The translations under genes were made by a program, and so were the position numbers. A stretch of 64,000 bases of DNA from an uncultured Pelagibacteraceae bacterium (GTDB lineage: Bacteria; Pseudomonadota; Alphaproteobacteria; Pelagibacterales; Pelagibacteraceae). The notes under the pieces are model-generated. The model was not told the origin of the DNA, ran no database searches, and saw nothing but the letters and a program-made list of their open reading frames with translations. Positions within the stretch are counted from its first letter, which is position 1. Every line of letters begins with the position of its first letter. The DNA lies in NCBI GenBank assembly GCA_902617625.1, contig CACMXJ010000005.1, positions 1 to 64,000 of the forward strand. The letters run 5' to 3'. Below, piece after piece: positions 26,345-35,802 of the stretch.

Positions 26345-27264
26345 ATTCAAAAAAAATATTTAAAAATTTTAATATCGATACTAGATACAAAAATTCAATT
26401 ATATTAATTGGTAACTTTGATGGAGTTCATAAAGGACATCAAAAATTATTTTCATTAGCTAAAAAATATAAAAAAAGATATTCATCAAAAATTGGTGTCT
26501 TAACTTTTGAACCGATGCCAAAGATGTTTTTTAATAAAAATCTAAATAATTTTAGAATATCAAGTTTACAACAAAAAATTGATAATCTTAAAGATCTCAA
26601 TGTAGAATTTATGATTATAAAAAAATTTGATAGAAAATTCTCGAAAATAAAATCTATAACTTTCATAAAAGAAATTTTGGGAAAAAAGTTAAAACCAAAA
26701 TTTATTTTTGTTAGCAATAATTTTAGATTTGGGAACAAGAGAGAAGGTAACGTTAGACAATTAATTAAATTTGAGAGGATGTGTGGTTATAAGGTGGTAA
26801 AACCACAACCATTGTTAACCAATAAGAAAATAGCATCTTCATCATTGGTTAGAAAACTTTTACAAGAGGGAAAATTAGAAAAAGCTAATAAAATTTTGAA
26901 TAGAAATTGGTCAATTGTAGGAAGGGTTCAAAGGGGAAGACAGCTAGGAAAAAAAATTGGTTTCCCAACCGCAAACATTGATATTAAAGATTATATTTTA
27001 GCCTGCCCAGGCGTATATGCAGTAAAAGTAAAACGGAATGGTAAAAATAATTATTTAAAAGGAATTGCTAATTTAGGCTATCGACCAACATTTAATGGAA
27101 AAAAAATATTATTAGAGGTTCATCTATTTAATTTTTCTGGAAATCTTTATAATAAGTATTTAACAGTAGAATTTAAAAAATTTATTAGAAAAGAAAAAAA
27201 ATTTAAAAATGTTGAACTGCTTAGAAGACAAATTAAAACTGATTTATTGATAGCAAAAAAATAA
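26338..27264 (+). CDS. ribF: Bifunctional riboflavin kinase/FMN adenylyltransferase
   Basis: Makes FMN and then FAD from riboflavin. The 308-residue protein has the N-terminal adenylyltransferase domain with NFDGVHKGHQ (HKGH at 31-34) and the C-terminal flavokinase domain with GRQLGKKIGFPTANI and the GIANLGYRPTF strand. The neighbouring order ribF-ileS-lspA is widely conserved in proteobacteria, which supports the assignment. The ATG lies inside the end of the HAD gene, implying translational coupling. Confidence 0.96.
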   Translation: MVNSKKIFKNFNIDTRYKNSIILIGNFDGVHKGHQKLFSLAKKYKKRYSSKIGVLTFEPMPKMFFNKNLNNFRISSLQQKIDNLKDLNVEFMIIKKFDRKFSKIKSITFIKEILGKKLKPKFIFVSNNFRFGNKREGNVRQLIKFERMCGYKVVKPQPLLTNKKIASSSLVRKLLQEGKLEKANKILNRNWSIVGRVQRGRQLGKKIGFPTANIDIKDYILACPGVYAVKVKRNGKNNYLKGIANLGYRPTFNGKKILLEVHLFNFSGNLYNKYLTVEFKKFIRKEKKFKNVELLRRQIKTDLLIAKK

Positions 27265-27265
27265 A

Positions 27266-29986
27266 ATGAACAAATCACAAATTAATCTTCCTAAAACCGC
27301 TTTTTCGATGAAAGCAAATTTGCCAACAAGAGAACCAGAAATTTTAAAACTTTGGCAAAAAATAAATCTTTATGACGAATTAAGAAAATCTAGAAAAGGA
27401 GAGGAAAAATTTGTTCTTCACGATGGTCCTCCCTATGCGAATGGCAATATACACATGGGAACAGCTTTAAATAAAATTTTAAAGGATATAATTGTGAGAT
27501 TTCATCAGATGGATGGTAAAGACTCTGTTTACGTTCCTGGATGGGACTGTCATGGATTACCAATAGAATGGAAAATTGAAGAACAATACAAAAAAAATAA
27601 GAAAAACAAAAATGAAGTTCCGATCGTTGAATTTAGAAAAGAGTGTAGAGCTTTCGCGGAAAAATGGATAGATATTCACAAAGATCAATTCAAAAGATTA
27701 GGAGTTGTTGGAGATTGGGATAATTATTATTCTACTATGAGTTTTGATGCAGAAGCTCAGATAGTAAGAGAGTTAGGTAAATTTTTAAAAGAAGGAAGTT
27801 TGTATAGAGGTTTTAAACCTGTTTTATGGTCAACTGTTGAAAAAACTGCTTTAGCAGATGCAGAAGTTGAATATCAAGATCATAAGTCAGATACCATATA
27901 TGCATCTTTTCCAGTTAAATCATCAAACATCAAAGAATTAAACAATAGTGAAATTGTAATTTGGACAACAACCCCATGGACTATCCCAGCCAATAAAGCT
28001 TTAGCCTACAACGAAAGCTTAGATTATTCATTAGTTGAAGTAAATGATGATGGAGATTTTAAAAACAAAAAAATTGTTATTGCAGATGCATTAATAGACT
28101 CAGTTGTAAAAGATACAAAAATCCAAAGTTTCCAAAAATTAAAAAATTTTAAAGGTAAAGATTTGAAAGGTACAATATGTAATCACCCCTTTTTAAATCT
28201 TGGTTATGAATATGACATACCTATGTTAGAAGCACGTTTCGTAACTACAGAACAAGGTACGGGAATTGTCCATTGTGCGCCAAGTCATGGTCCTGATGAT
28301 TTTAATTTATGTATGAATAATGGAATTAAAGCAATTGAAACAGTTGATGGTGATGGAAGATATACAAAAAATGTATCACTTTTTGAGGGGATACATATTT
28401 TCAAATCAAATTCTATTGTGATTGAAAAATTAAAAGATCAAAAAAAATTATTATCAAGCGGCGAACTTGTTCACTCCTATCCTCATTCGTGGAGGTCTAA
28501 AGCACCACTAGTTCACAGAGCAACTCCCCAGTGGTTTATTTCTATGGATAGTCATAAGCTTAGAAATAAAGCTTTAAAAGCAATTGATGAAACAACCTTC
28601 TATCCTAGCAAAGGAAAAGAAAGATTAAAATCGATGATTGAAACAAGACCTGATTGGTGTGTTTCAAGACAAAGAGTATGGGGAGTTCCATTACCTATTT
28701 TTATCAACAAGAAGACAAGTGAAATTTTGATTGATGATGAGGTTTTTGATAATATTGCAAAAATTTACGAAAATGAAGGATCTGATTGTTGGTTTTCGGA
28801 TGATCCACAAAAATTTCTTGGAAAGAAATATAAAGCTGCGGATTTTGAAAAGTTAAGTGATATCGTAGAGGTATGGTTTGATAGTGGATCTACACATTCA
28901 TTTGTATTGGAAAAAAGAAAAGATTTAAAGTGGCCTGCATCCATGTATCTTGAGGGTTCTGACCAACATAGGGGCTGGTTTCATTCATCTCTTTTAGAGT
29001 CTTGTGGAACAAGAGATCGTGCACCCTTTGAGTCTATTCTTTCTCATGGTTTTGTAGTTGATGGCAAAGGTTTAAAAATGTCAAAATCTTTGGGAAATGT
29101 AATTGCGCCCGAAGATATCTTAAAAAAATATGGAGCTGATATACTTAGAATTTGGGTTGCTTCCTCAAATTATTCTGAGGATCTTCGAATAGACTATTCA
29201 ATACTAGATCAACATGCCGAGTCTTATAGAAAAATAAGAAATACATTTAGATATTTGCTTGGAAATCTTAATGATAATTTTGAACAAATAGATTTAGAAA
29301 AAATTAAAATTGAGAATTTACCCGAACTAGAGCAATTTATGCTTAATAAAATTTACAATTTAAATTCTAAATTTAATATGTATTTCAAAGATTATGATTT
29401 TCATAATTTATATAAAGAATTATTGAATTTTTGCACCGTAGATTTATCTGCTTTTTATTTTGATATAAGAAAAGATACTTTGTACTGTGATCCAATAAAT
29501 TCTGAAAAAAGAAAATCTACACTTATATTGTTAAATATTATTCTTAATTCTTTAATAAGATGGTTTGCACCAATATTATCTTTTACAACTGAAGAGATTT
29601 ATCAACTTATTTCAAAAAACAAAAAGAGTATTCATCTTGAAAAATTTTTAAATTTTCCTGAAAAATTTAATAATTCAAACCTTAATTTTAAATGGGAACA
29701 ATTAATCAAAATAAGGGATATTTGTAATCTGAGTATTGAGCAAAAACGAGCAAGTAAAGATATAGGATCTAGTTTGGAAGCAGCTTTAATTGTGAAACTA
29801 AATAAAAAGAATCAGAAATTTTTGAAAAATATTGACCTTTCAGAACTTTGCATAACTTCATCAGTCAAAATTGAGAATAGTGATACAAATGAAATAATTG
29901 TAGAAACAAGCAAAGCAAAAGGTGAAAAATGTCCAATATGTTGGAAAATCAGAAGCACACCATGTGAAAGACCGAATTGTAAATAG
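27266..29986 (+). CDS. ileS: Isoleucyl-tRNA synthetase
   Basis: Charges tRNA-Ile. The 906-residue class I enzyme has the HIGH-type motif as HMGT (63-66), the CP1 editing domain (TTTPWTIPANKAL), the WCVSRQRVWGVP stretch, KMSKS at 604-608, and a C-terminal zinc-binding ending (CPICW and CERPNC) as in the bacterial eubacterial-type enzyme. It starts 1 bp after ribF and its stop is 1 bp before the lspA ATG. Confidence 0.99.
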   Translation: MNKSQINLPKTAFSMKANLPTREPEILKLWQKINLYDELRKSRKGEEKFVLHDGPPYANGNIHMGTALNKILKDIIVRFHQMDGKDSVYVPGWDCHGLPIEWKIEEQYKKNKKNKNEVPIVEFRKECRAFAEKWIDIHKDQFKRLGVVGDWDNYYSTMSFDAEAQIVRELGKFLKEGSLYRGFKPVLWSTVEKTALADAEVEYQDHKSDTIYASFPVKSSNIKELNNSEIVIWTTTPWTIPANKALAYNESLDYSLVEVNDDGDFKNKKIVIADALIDSVVKDTKIQSFQKLKNFKGKDLKGTICNHPFLNLGYEYDIPMLEARFVTTEQGTGIVHCAPSHGPDDFNLCMNNGIKAIETVDGDGRYTKNVSLFEGIHIFKSNSIVIEKLKDQKKLLSSGELVHSYPHSWRSKAPLVHRATPQWFISMDSHKLRNKALKAIDETTFYPSKGKERLKSMIETRPDWCVSRQRVWGVPLPIFINKKTSEILIDDEVFDNIAKIYENEGSDCWFSDDPQKFLGKKYKAADFEKLSDIVEVWFDSGSTHSFVLEKRKDLKWPASMYLEGSDQHRGWFHSSLLESCGTRDRAPFESILSHGFVVDGKGLKMSKSLGNVIAPEDILKKYGADILRIWVASSNYSEDLRIDYSILDQHAESYRKIRNTFRYLLGNLNDNFEQIDLEKIKIENLPELEQFMLNKIYNLNSKFNMYFKDYDFHNLYKELLNFCTVDLSAFYFDIRKDTLYCDPINSEKRKSTLILLNIILNSLIRWFAPILSFTTEEIYQLISKNKKSIHLEKFLNFPEKFNNSNLNFKWEQLIKIRDICNLSIEQKRASKDIGSSLEAALIVKLNKKNQKFLKNIDLSELCITSSVKIENSDTNEIIVETSKAKGEKCPICWKIRSTPCERPNCK

Positions 29987-29987
29987 A

Positions 29988-30476
29988 ATGTTAAAAAAAC
30001 ATTTAGCAGATCTTTCAATTATTATTTTTATTTTTTTAATCGATAGAGTTAGTAAATTATTGATCATTAATTCTCCAGAAACTTATGAACAATATGGCAT
30101 TAGTGTTACATCCTTTTTAAATTTTAATTTGATTTGGAATGAAGGTATCGCTTTTGGTCTATTTTCTTTTGACGAAAAATTATATTATAATTTATTAACT
30201 ATTTTTATAATTTTGGTCACAACTGTCATTATTTGGTTAATGTTTAAATCAAAAGGATTTGAAAAATACAGCTTTATCATGATTATAGGAGGTTCATTCG
30301 GAAATATTTTCGATAGAATTTTTTATTCTGCTGTGCCTGATTTTATAGATATACACATAAACAATTTTCATTGGTTTATATTTAACGTTGCTGATATATT
30401 TATTACACTTGGTATATTATGTTTAATTAGTATTGAAATTTTTGGTAATAAAAAATTTAAAAATGAAAATTATTAG
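29988..30476 (+). CDS. lspA: Lipoprotein signal peptidase (signal peptidase II)
   Basis: Inner-membrane aspartyl protease that removes signal peptides from prolipoproteins. The 162-residue protein has four hydrophobic helices, the NEGIAFGL motif, GNIFDRIFY, and the catalytic pair D118 (VPDFI) and D136 (FNVAD). I place the start at 29988, 1 bp after the ileS stop; an earlier in-frame ATG at 29922 would lie within ileS and adds a non-homologous hydrophilic leader. It overlaps the next lipoprotein gene by 14 bp. Confidence 0.96.
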   Translation: MLKKHLADLSIIIFIFLIDRVSKLLIINSPETYEQYGISVTSFLNFNLIWNEGIAFGLFSFDEKLYYNLLTIFIILVTTVIIWLMFKSKGFEKYSFIMIIGGSFGNIFDRIFYSAVPDFIDIHINNFHWFIFNVADIFITLGILCLISIEIFGNKKFKNENY

Positions 30477-30789
30477 TAATATTTTAAAAATTTTAGTAGT
30501 TAGTTTATTGTTGTTCTCATGCTCAGGTGCTCTAGATGGATTTAAGTTGAAAAAAAAATCCACATCTGGAGATGAATTTTTGATTCAAAAAAAAGACCCA
30601 TTGGTTTTACCTCCAGACTTTTCTAAATTACCAAATCCGGATAATGAAACTAAAGAAACTGATAAAGAAGAGTCTCAAGTTGAGATAGTGTTTAAAAATG
30701 ATAACTCTAAAAATGATGAAAATAATGACACTAATTCATCAAGTACAGGATTAGAAAAAAGTATATTAAAGAAAATACAAAAACAATAA
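30463..30789 (+). CDS. BamF-like (DUF3035) lipoprotein
   Basis: A 108-residue lipoprotein with signal sequence and lipobox-like LFSC, giving a lipidated Cys at about residue 20. The segment GDEFLIQKKDPLVLPPDFSKLPNP matches the core of DUF3035, the alphaproteobacterial BamF subunit of the outer-membrane barrel assembly machine in Caulobacter. Position directly after lspA is the usual location for this family. The rest is an acidic, disordered tail. The start at 30463 is chosen because it begins the signal peptide; the protein is shorter than most BamF proteins. Its end overlaps the pgi start (TAATG). Confidence 0.78.
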   Translation: MKIISNILKILVVSLLLFSCSGALDGFKLKKKSTSGDEFLIQKKDPLVLPPDFSKLPNPDNETKETDKEESQVEIVFKNDNSKNDENNDTNSSSTGLEKSILKKIQKQ

Positions 30790-31946
30790 TGTTAACTAAA
30801 TTCGTTTCCTTTAGAGGTTTTATAAAAAAAAAGAAAAATAAAAGTTTACAAAAATATCTCAAACATATTATTAGTTCTGAAGATGAGGTGATTATTTCTT
30901 TATCTAAAGAATATAAATACAGCTACACAAAAAAATTTTTAAAAAAATTTAAAAAATTTAAATTTATAAGAATATTTGGAATGGGCGGCTCATCGTTAGG
31001 AGCACACGGAATTTATGATTTTTTAAAATATAAGATTAAAAACGATTTTTTTTTTATATCTAACTTAAGAAATATAAAATTTCCTTCAAAAAAAAAATAT
31101 TTAAATTTGATTATTTCTAAATCTGGGAACACATTAGAGACAATCGTTAATTCAAATATATATATAAATAAGAATGAAAAAAATATTTTTATTACCGAAA
31201 ATAAAAGAAGTATTCTTAAAGATATCGGCTTAAAGCTTAAGAATGAAATTATAGATCATAATAATTATATAGGTGGAAGATACTCAGTTTTATCAGAAGT
31301 AGGAATGTTGCCAGCAGAATTAATGGGATTAAATGTTAAAAAATTTAAACAATTAAATAATTTAATAAAGAACAAATCTTTTTTTGACTCTGTCATAAGC
31401 AATGTTCAAAATATTTTGGAACTTATCAGGTTTAAAAAAACCAATTCTGTGATTTTAAATTATGATGAAACTGCCGATAATTTCTTAAAATGGTATCAAC
31501 AATTAGTTGCAGAAAGTTTAGGAAAAAAGGGAAATGGGGTCTTTCCCATAATATCAACAATGCCAAAAGATAATCATAGTTTAATGCAATTATATCTAGA
31601 GGGACAAAAAAATAATTTTTATACTTTCTTTTATTCTCAAGAAAAGCTAGATGCTAAAATAAATTCTAAAATAATTCCAGAAGATGTTAAATTTCTAAAA
31701 AAAAAAAAATTAAGCAATATTTTGTTCTCACAAATTATTGCTACTCAAAATGTTTTTAAAAAAAAAAATATACCTTTTAGAACTTTTTTTATTAAAAACA
31801 AAAGTGAGGAGGCACTGGGAGAGTTATTTTCTTTTTTTGTTATTGAGACAATTTTGCTCGCAAAAGCACTAAAGATTAATCCTTACAACCAACCATCTGT
31901 TGAACTGATAAAAAAAGAGACTAAAAAAATTCTGATTAGATCTTAA
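30789..31946 (+). CDS. pgi: Glucose-6-phosphate isomerase, short divergent form
   Basis: Interconverts glucose-6-phosphate and fructose-6-phosphate. At 385 residues it is shorter than the usual 440-550, yet the sugar-isomerase signatures are present: FGMGGSSLGAHG, ISKSGNTLET, the diagnostic GGRYSVLSEVGMLP, the catalytic Glu in YQQLVAESLGKKG, the His in KDNHSLMQL and the C-terminal lysine in NPYNQPSVELIKKETK. It is very rich in lysine and phenylalanine like its neighbours. Translation is coupled to the lipoprotein gene (1-bp TAATG overlap). The 3' end interlocks with rsmD (4 bp). Confidence 0.9.
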   Translation: MLTKFVSFRGFIKKKKNKSLQKYLKHIISSEDEVIISLSKEYKYSYTKKFLKKFKKFKFIRIFGMGGSSLGAHGIYDFLKYKIKNDFFFISNLRNIKFPSKKKYLNLIISKSGNTLETIVNSNIYINKNEKNIFITENKRSILKDIGLKLKNEIIDHNNYIGGRYSVLSEVGMLPAELMGLNVKKFKQLNNLIKNKSFFDSVISNVQNILELIRFKKTNSVILNYDETADNFLKWYQQLVAESLGKKGNGVFPIISTMPKDNHSLMQLYLEGQKNNFYTFFYSQEKLDAKINSKIIPEDVKFLKKKKLSNILFSQIIATQNVFKKKNIPFRTFFIKNKSEEALGELFSFFVIETILLAKALKINPYNQPSVELIKKETKKILIRS

Positions 31947-32506
31947 TTTAAGAAATAAACTTTTGAAATCCCATAATTTCGAACATCTAAAACCTTTACT
32001 TTTTTGCTAATCTCTAATTTATCTTTTTTGTGTCTGTGAATTATCATTAAACCATCATTTTTAAGAATTTTTTTTTCTATAATCTTTTCGATTAGTTTGT
32101 TTATTCTTAATTCCTTATATGGTGGATCTATAAATATAATATCAAATTTTTCATTAATCTTTTTGTTCGATTCAAAAAATTCAAAACAATCAAATTTAAA
32201 AACTTTAAAATTATTACTATTTTTAAAAAAAATTAAATTTTTTTCCAAAACTTTGATTGCCTCAAGATAATTTTCAAAAAAATAAACATTTTTAGATCCT
32301 CTCGAAAGACATTCTAACCCAAAAGAGCCTGTGCCAGAAAATAAATCTAAAATTGAAGAATTTTCTAATTTTTTTTTAATTATATTTGAATGATCTAACA
32401 AATTAAATATAGAGACTTTAACAAGGTCCTTTAATGGTCTTGTCGTTTTATCTTTCGGTAGAAATAACTTTCTTCCTTTTAATTTTCCAGAAATAATTCT
32501 CATCAC
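31943..32506 (-). CDS. rsmD: 16S rRNA (guanine-966-N2)-methyltransferase RsmD
   Basis: Methylates G966 of 16S rRNA during 30S assembly. The 187-residue protein has SAM motif LDLFSGTGSFGLE (53-65), acidic motif at FFEN (77-80), and the catalytic DPPY at 127-130. The N-terminal RIISGKLKGRKL and RPLKDLVKVSIFNLL segments are diagnostic. It overlaps purD by 4 bp (ATGA). Confidence 0.95.
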   Translation of the reverse strand: MMRIISGKLKGRKLFLPKDKTTRPLKDLVKVSIFNLLDHSNIIKKKLENSSILDLFSGTGSFGLECLSRGSKNVYFFENYLEAIKVLEKNLIFFKNSNNFKVFKFDCFEFFESNKKINEKFDIIFIDPPYKELRINKLIEKIIEKKILKNDGLMIIHRHKKDKLEISKKVKVLDVRNYGISKVYFLN

Positions 32507-33765
32507 TCAAAAATTTTATATCCAATATCTTTTCTGAAATATCCATTTTTCCAATTCAAATCATTTATTAAATTGATTAAGTCATCTCTACTTTGTTTTA
32601 AATTTTTAGACTTAATCACGAAATTTAGGACTCTGCCTCCATTAGAGTAAATCCTTGAATTTTTTATTTTTGTACCTGCATGGAAAATATAATTGTTATT
32701 TTTAAGTTTGATTTTTTCTAATTTTTTTATTTCAACATTATTTTGAAATTTTTCGGGATAACCTTTAGAACACAAGACAATACAAATACTTTTTTCCACA
32801 AACCATTCTAAATCTATAGATCCTAATCTTTTGTTAATAGTGGCATCAACTATCTCTAAAAAATCTGTTTTTAATCTTGGTAAAATTGTTTGGCATTCGG
32901 GATCACCCATTCTTACATTATATTCAATTAAAAAAGGCTCTCCTTTAACAATCATTAACCCAGCATATAAAAATCCTACAAATTCTGTTTTTAAATCTTT
33001 TAAAGCTTTTAGTGTTGGTTCAATTATTTTTTTTAATATTTTTTTGTCTAATGTTTTATTTTCAAGACGGGAAGGTGAATAAGCGCCCATTCCACCAGTG
33101 TTCTTACCTTTATCACCTTCAAGAGCTCTTTTATGATCTTGTGCGCTGCCAAACTTTTTATAGCTAATTCCATCTGAAATTATAAAAAAACTCATTTCTT
33201 CTCCCTCTAAAAATTCTTCGATTAATACCTTTTTAGCTTTTCCAAATTTTCCATCAAATATCTCTTTTATTGCATCTTTAGAGTTTTTTAAGTTTTCACA
33301 AATATAAACACCTTTTCCAGAAGCTAAGCCGTCTGCTTTTACCACAATAGGAAACTTACATTTTTTTAAAAAAGACATACTTTTTTTTATATTGTTAAAA
33401 ACTCCAAAATTTGCTGTTGGAATTTTGTATTTTTTACATAAATTTTTTGTAAATATTTTTGATCCTTCAAGTTTAGAAGCAGCTTTATTAGGACCGAATA
33501 CTTTGATTTTATTTTTTTCTAAAAAATCTACTATTCCATCAACAAGTGGTTTTTCAGGACCAACAATGATAATTCCTATTTCAAGTTTGTGGATTAATTT
33601 TTTAAATTCTCCAAAATTAGTAAGGTCAATTTCTATATTTTTTGCAATAAAGCTTGTTCCAGCGTTTCCAGGAAAACAGTAAATATTTTTGATTTTTTTT
33701 GATTTTTTTAAGGAAATACAAAGAGCATGTTCTCTTCCTCCACTTCCAATTATTCCAACATTCAT
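32503..33765 (-). CDS. purD: Phosphoribosylamine-glycine ligase PurD
   Basis: Second step of de novo purine synthesis (GAR synthetase). The 420-residue ATP-grasp protein starts with NVGIIGSGGREHALC and has VVKADGLASGKGV (ATP-grasp), the QDHKRALEGDKGKNTGGMGAYSP motif in shortened view, and FLIEYNVRMGDPE with metal ligands. It heads a two-gene unit with rsmD and starts 21 bp from the divergent DUF2093 gene. Confidence 0.97.
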   Translation of the reverse strand: MNVGIIGSGGREHALCISLKKSKKIKNIYCFPGNAGTSFIAKNIEIDLTNFGEFKKLIHKLEIGIIIVGPEKPLVDGIVDFLEKNKIKVFGPNKAASKLEGSKIFTKNLCKKYKIPTANFGVFNNIKKSMSFLKKCKFPIVVKADGLASGKGVYICENLKNSKDAIKEIFDGKFGKAKKVLIEEFLEGEEMSFFIISDGISYKKFGSAQDHKRALEGDKGKNTGGMGAYSPSRLENKTLDKKILKKIIEPTLKALKDLKTEFVGFLYAGLMIVKGEPFLIEYNVRMGDPECQTILPRLKTDFLEIVDATINKRLGSIDLEWFVEKSICIVLCSKGYPEKFQNNVEIKKLEKIKLKNNNYIFHAGTKIKNSRIYSNGGRVLNFVIKSKNLKQSRDDLINLINDLNWKNGYFRKDIGYKIFE

Positions 33766-33786
33766 ATAAATATATATAAACTAAAA

Positions 33787-33975
33787 ATGTTAAAAAAATT
33801 AGCGAAAATAAAATATTTACCTAACAATTTTAAAATAATAGAAAATGGAGATCATGTATTATGTGCAGTTTCTGGCAAAAAAATTTCTTTAGAAAATTTA
33901 AATTATTGGAACGTAGACACTCAAGAGGCGTATTACTCTTATAAAGAAGCTCATTTAAAAAGAGAGGAAAAATAA
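33787..33975 (+). CDS. DUF2093 family protein
   Basis: A 62-residue protein matching the small alphaproteobacterial DUF2093 family: LAKIKYLPNNFKIIENGDHVLCAVSGKKI, then LNYWNVDTQEAY, where the pattern G-x-x-V-x-CAV-(T/S)-G-K-x-I and YW-x-VD-x-QEAY is conserved. Function unknown. I use the ATG at 33787; an earlier ATG (33727) lies inside the divergent purD gene and the extra residues are not part of the family. No Shine-Dalgarno is visible upstream. Confidence 0.85.
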   Translation: MLKKLAKIKYLPNNFKIIENGDHVLCAVSGKKISLENLNYWNVDTQEAYYSYKEAHLKREEK

Positions 33976-33982
33976 TAGTTAA

Positions 33983-34849
33983 TTAAATTTTCCATCTATC
34001 ATGAGTCCATATCCATTGTTCTGGATTAGACATAATCATTTTTTCCAATATTTTATTAAGTTTAAGAGTTATGTTGTTAATTGAGTCATCTTTTGGAAAT
34101 TTGATAATATTAATGATTTTTAATTTAAAAGTATCATCAGGCAACCTTTCAATGTAAATTGGCACGACAGAAGTATCAAATTTCTTTATAAATTGAGCTG
34201 GAATTGTGGTTGTTAAAGCTTCTTTTCCAAAAAAATTTGATTTTATCCCCTCCGAAACTCTTTGATCAATCATTAATGCGATGGAAGTCCCGTTTTTAAA
34301 TTCTTTAAGCAATTCTTTTGTTCCTGAAATTCCCTTTTTTATTTGTTTTTTACAAATATATTTTTTTCTAATTCTCTCCATTATTGGATTTAGGAAAATA
34401 TTATTTAAAGGTCTGTATATTGCAGCTAAATTAATATTCGATTTTTCTAAATGCATCGCCATTAATTCAAAGTTGCTGAAATGACCCGATACAAATATTA
34501 CTGGTTTATTTTGTAATTTAATTTTTTCTAGCTCTTCTTGATTTTCGATAACTATTTTTTTTGAAAATTTTGGGTCAGTTCGAAAATTTTTTATAAACAT
34601 ATATTCTGAAAAAATTTTCCCATAATTCTCCCACATCATTTCAATGATTTTATTTTTTTTGTTTTTATTTATATTTTGTAAAACTATTGATAAATTATTA
34701 TATGATATCCTTTTGGCTCTAAATAGTGGACCAATTAATTTAAAAATAAAACTTGAAATAAATCGAGAAATTTTTAATCCTAATATTTTCAATATCATTA
34801 AGAAAAAAATAATGATTATAAATTCAACAAAATATTTAATTTTTTTCAT
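33983..34849 (-). CDS. lpxL: Lipid A biosynthesis acyltransferase (LpxL/HtrB family)
   Basis: Adds a secondary acyl chain to Kdo-lipid A at the inner membrane. The 288-residue protein has an N-terminal membrane helix (about 7-22), the HxxxxE catalytic motif H123-FSNF-E128, and the following IYRPLNN and the late MIDQRVSEGIKSNFFG segment typical of the family. It is last in the lipid A block and its start overlaps lpxK by 14 bp. One such acyltransferase is seen, so I cannot tell which position it acylates. Confidence 0.92.
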   Translation of the reverse strand: MKKIKYFVEFIIIIFFLMILKILGLKISRFISSFIFKLIGPLFRAKRISYNNLSIVLQNINKNKKNKIIEMMWENYGKIFSEYMFIKNFRTDPKFSKKIVIENQEELEKIKLQNKPVIFVSGHFSNFELMAMHLEKSNINLAAIYRPLNNIFLNPIMERIRKKYICKKQIKKGISGTKELLKEFKNGTSIALMIDQRVSEGIKSNFFGKEALTTTIPAQFIKKFDTSVVPIYIERLPDDTFKLKIINIIKFPKDDSINNITLKLNKILEKMIMSNPEQWIWTHDRWKI

Positions 34850-35792
34850 TAATTATAGATTTAATAAATTCAATAAGTTTATTTTCCTCAGAAATCTCTA
34901 AGTCTATTTCTACGAAACTAATTTTTTCTTTAAAGTGATTAGGAATTTTAATGTAATCTTTTTCAGTAGTAATAATTCTCATATTTTTTTTTTTAGCGAG
35001 TTCTATGATTTCAAGAATATCTTTATTTTTATAGTTATAATGATCTGTAAAAATTTTCTCTTCAACTATATTAAAATCATTTTTTATTAAAATTTCTTTG
35101 AAACTTGTTGAGTTACCAATCCCTGAAAAAAATAGATATTGATCAGATCTTTTAAACATATCAATATTTTTTATTTTTACATAAGTATTGAAAATTTCAA
35201 TTTTTGGATTTATGCTTTTAATTTTTGATATTATTTCACTTAAATCTTTATTTCTGTCCAAGATCTTTAAAATTACACCATCATATTTTCTCAAACTATT
35301 AATTTTTTCTCTTAAAGGCCCTGCAGGTATTAAAAAACCATTCCCAATAAAATTCTGACTATCAAAACAAACGAACTTTAAATTGTAATCTATCGTCTTA
35401 TCTTGCAAACCATCATCAAAAATAATTAACTCATAATTTTTTTCTATTGCATGTTTTATAATTTCTTTTCTATTTTTTAATGAGATAATCTGTGACTTAT
35501 TTTTTAGTAATAAATATTCATCTTGTTGATTAGAATAAAATTTTTTTGCATTCACAACATTATAATCATTATCTTTTAACAATTGATATAATTTTAATGT
35601 AGCAGGGGTTTTTCCCGTGCCCCCTAGATATATATTTCCAATGCATATAGTTTTAATTTTATCAAACTTCTTTTTTGAATATAAATTAGAAATAAAAATG
35701 TTTATTTTTATAAGTATAGTTAATGGTAACAGTAAGTAAGCTAAATAATTTGGTTTTCTTAAATCCCAAAATTTAGGTTTATTTAAATTCAT
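34836..35792 (-). CDS. lpxK: Tetraacyldisaccharide 4'-kinase LpxK
   Basis: Phosphorylates the lipid A precursor at the 4' position. The 318-residue membrane-associated kinase has an N-terminal hydrophobic helix (about 19-36), the P-loop GGTGKTPAT at 57-65, IIFDDGLQDKTI and the VITTEKDYIKI-type C-terminal motif (here IITTEKDYIKI). I chose the ATG at 35792; a TTG codon one position upstream is also in frame. It sits between waaA and lpxL. Confidence 0.95.
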   Translation of the reverse strand: MNLNKPKFWDLRKPNYLAYLLLPLTILIKINIFISNLYSKKKFDKIKTICIGNIYLGGTGKTPATLKLYQLLKDNDYNVVNAKKFYSNQQDEYLLLKNKSQIISLKNRKEIIKHAIEKNYELIIFDDGLQDKTIDYNLKFVCFDSQNFIGNGFLIPAGPLREKINSLRKYDGVILKILDRNKDLSEIISKIKSINPKIEIFNTYVKIKNIDMFKRSDQYLFFSGIGNSTSFKEILIKNDFNIVEEKIFTDHYNYKNKDILEIIELAKKKNMRIITTEKDYIKIPNHFKEKISFVEIDLEISEENKLIEFIKSIINEKN

Positions 35793-35802
35793 CAAATAAT
35801 TT

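Noticed and set aside
29922-29987. Longer LspA start inside ileS
   Set aside because: The extra 22 residues are hydrophilic, unlike LspA N-termini, and the ATG at 29988 directly follows the ileS stop.
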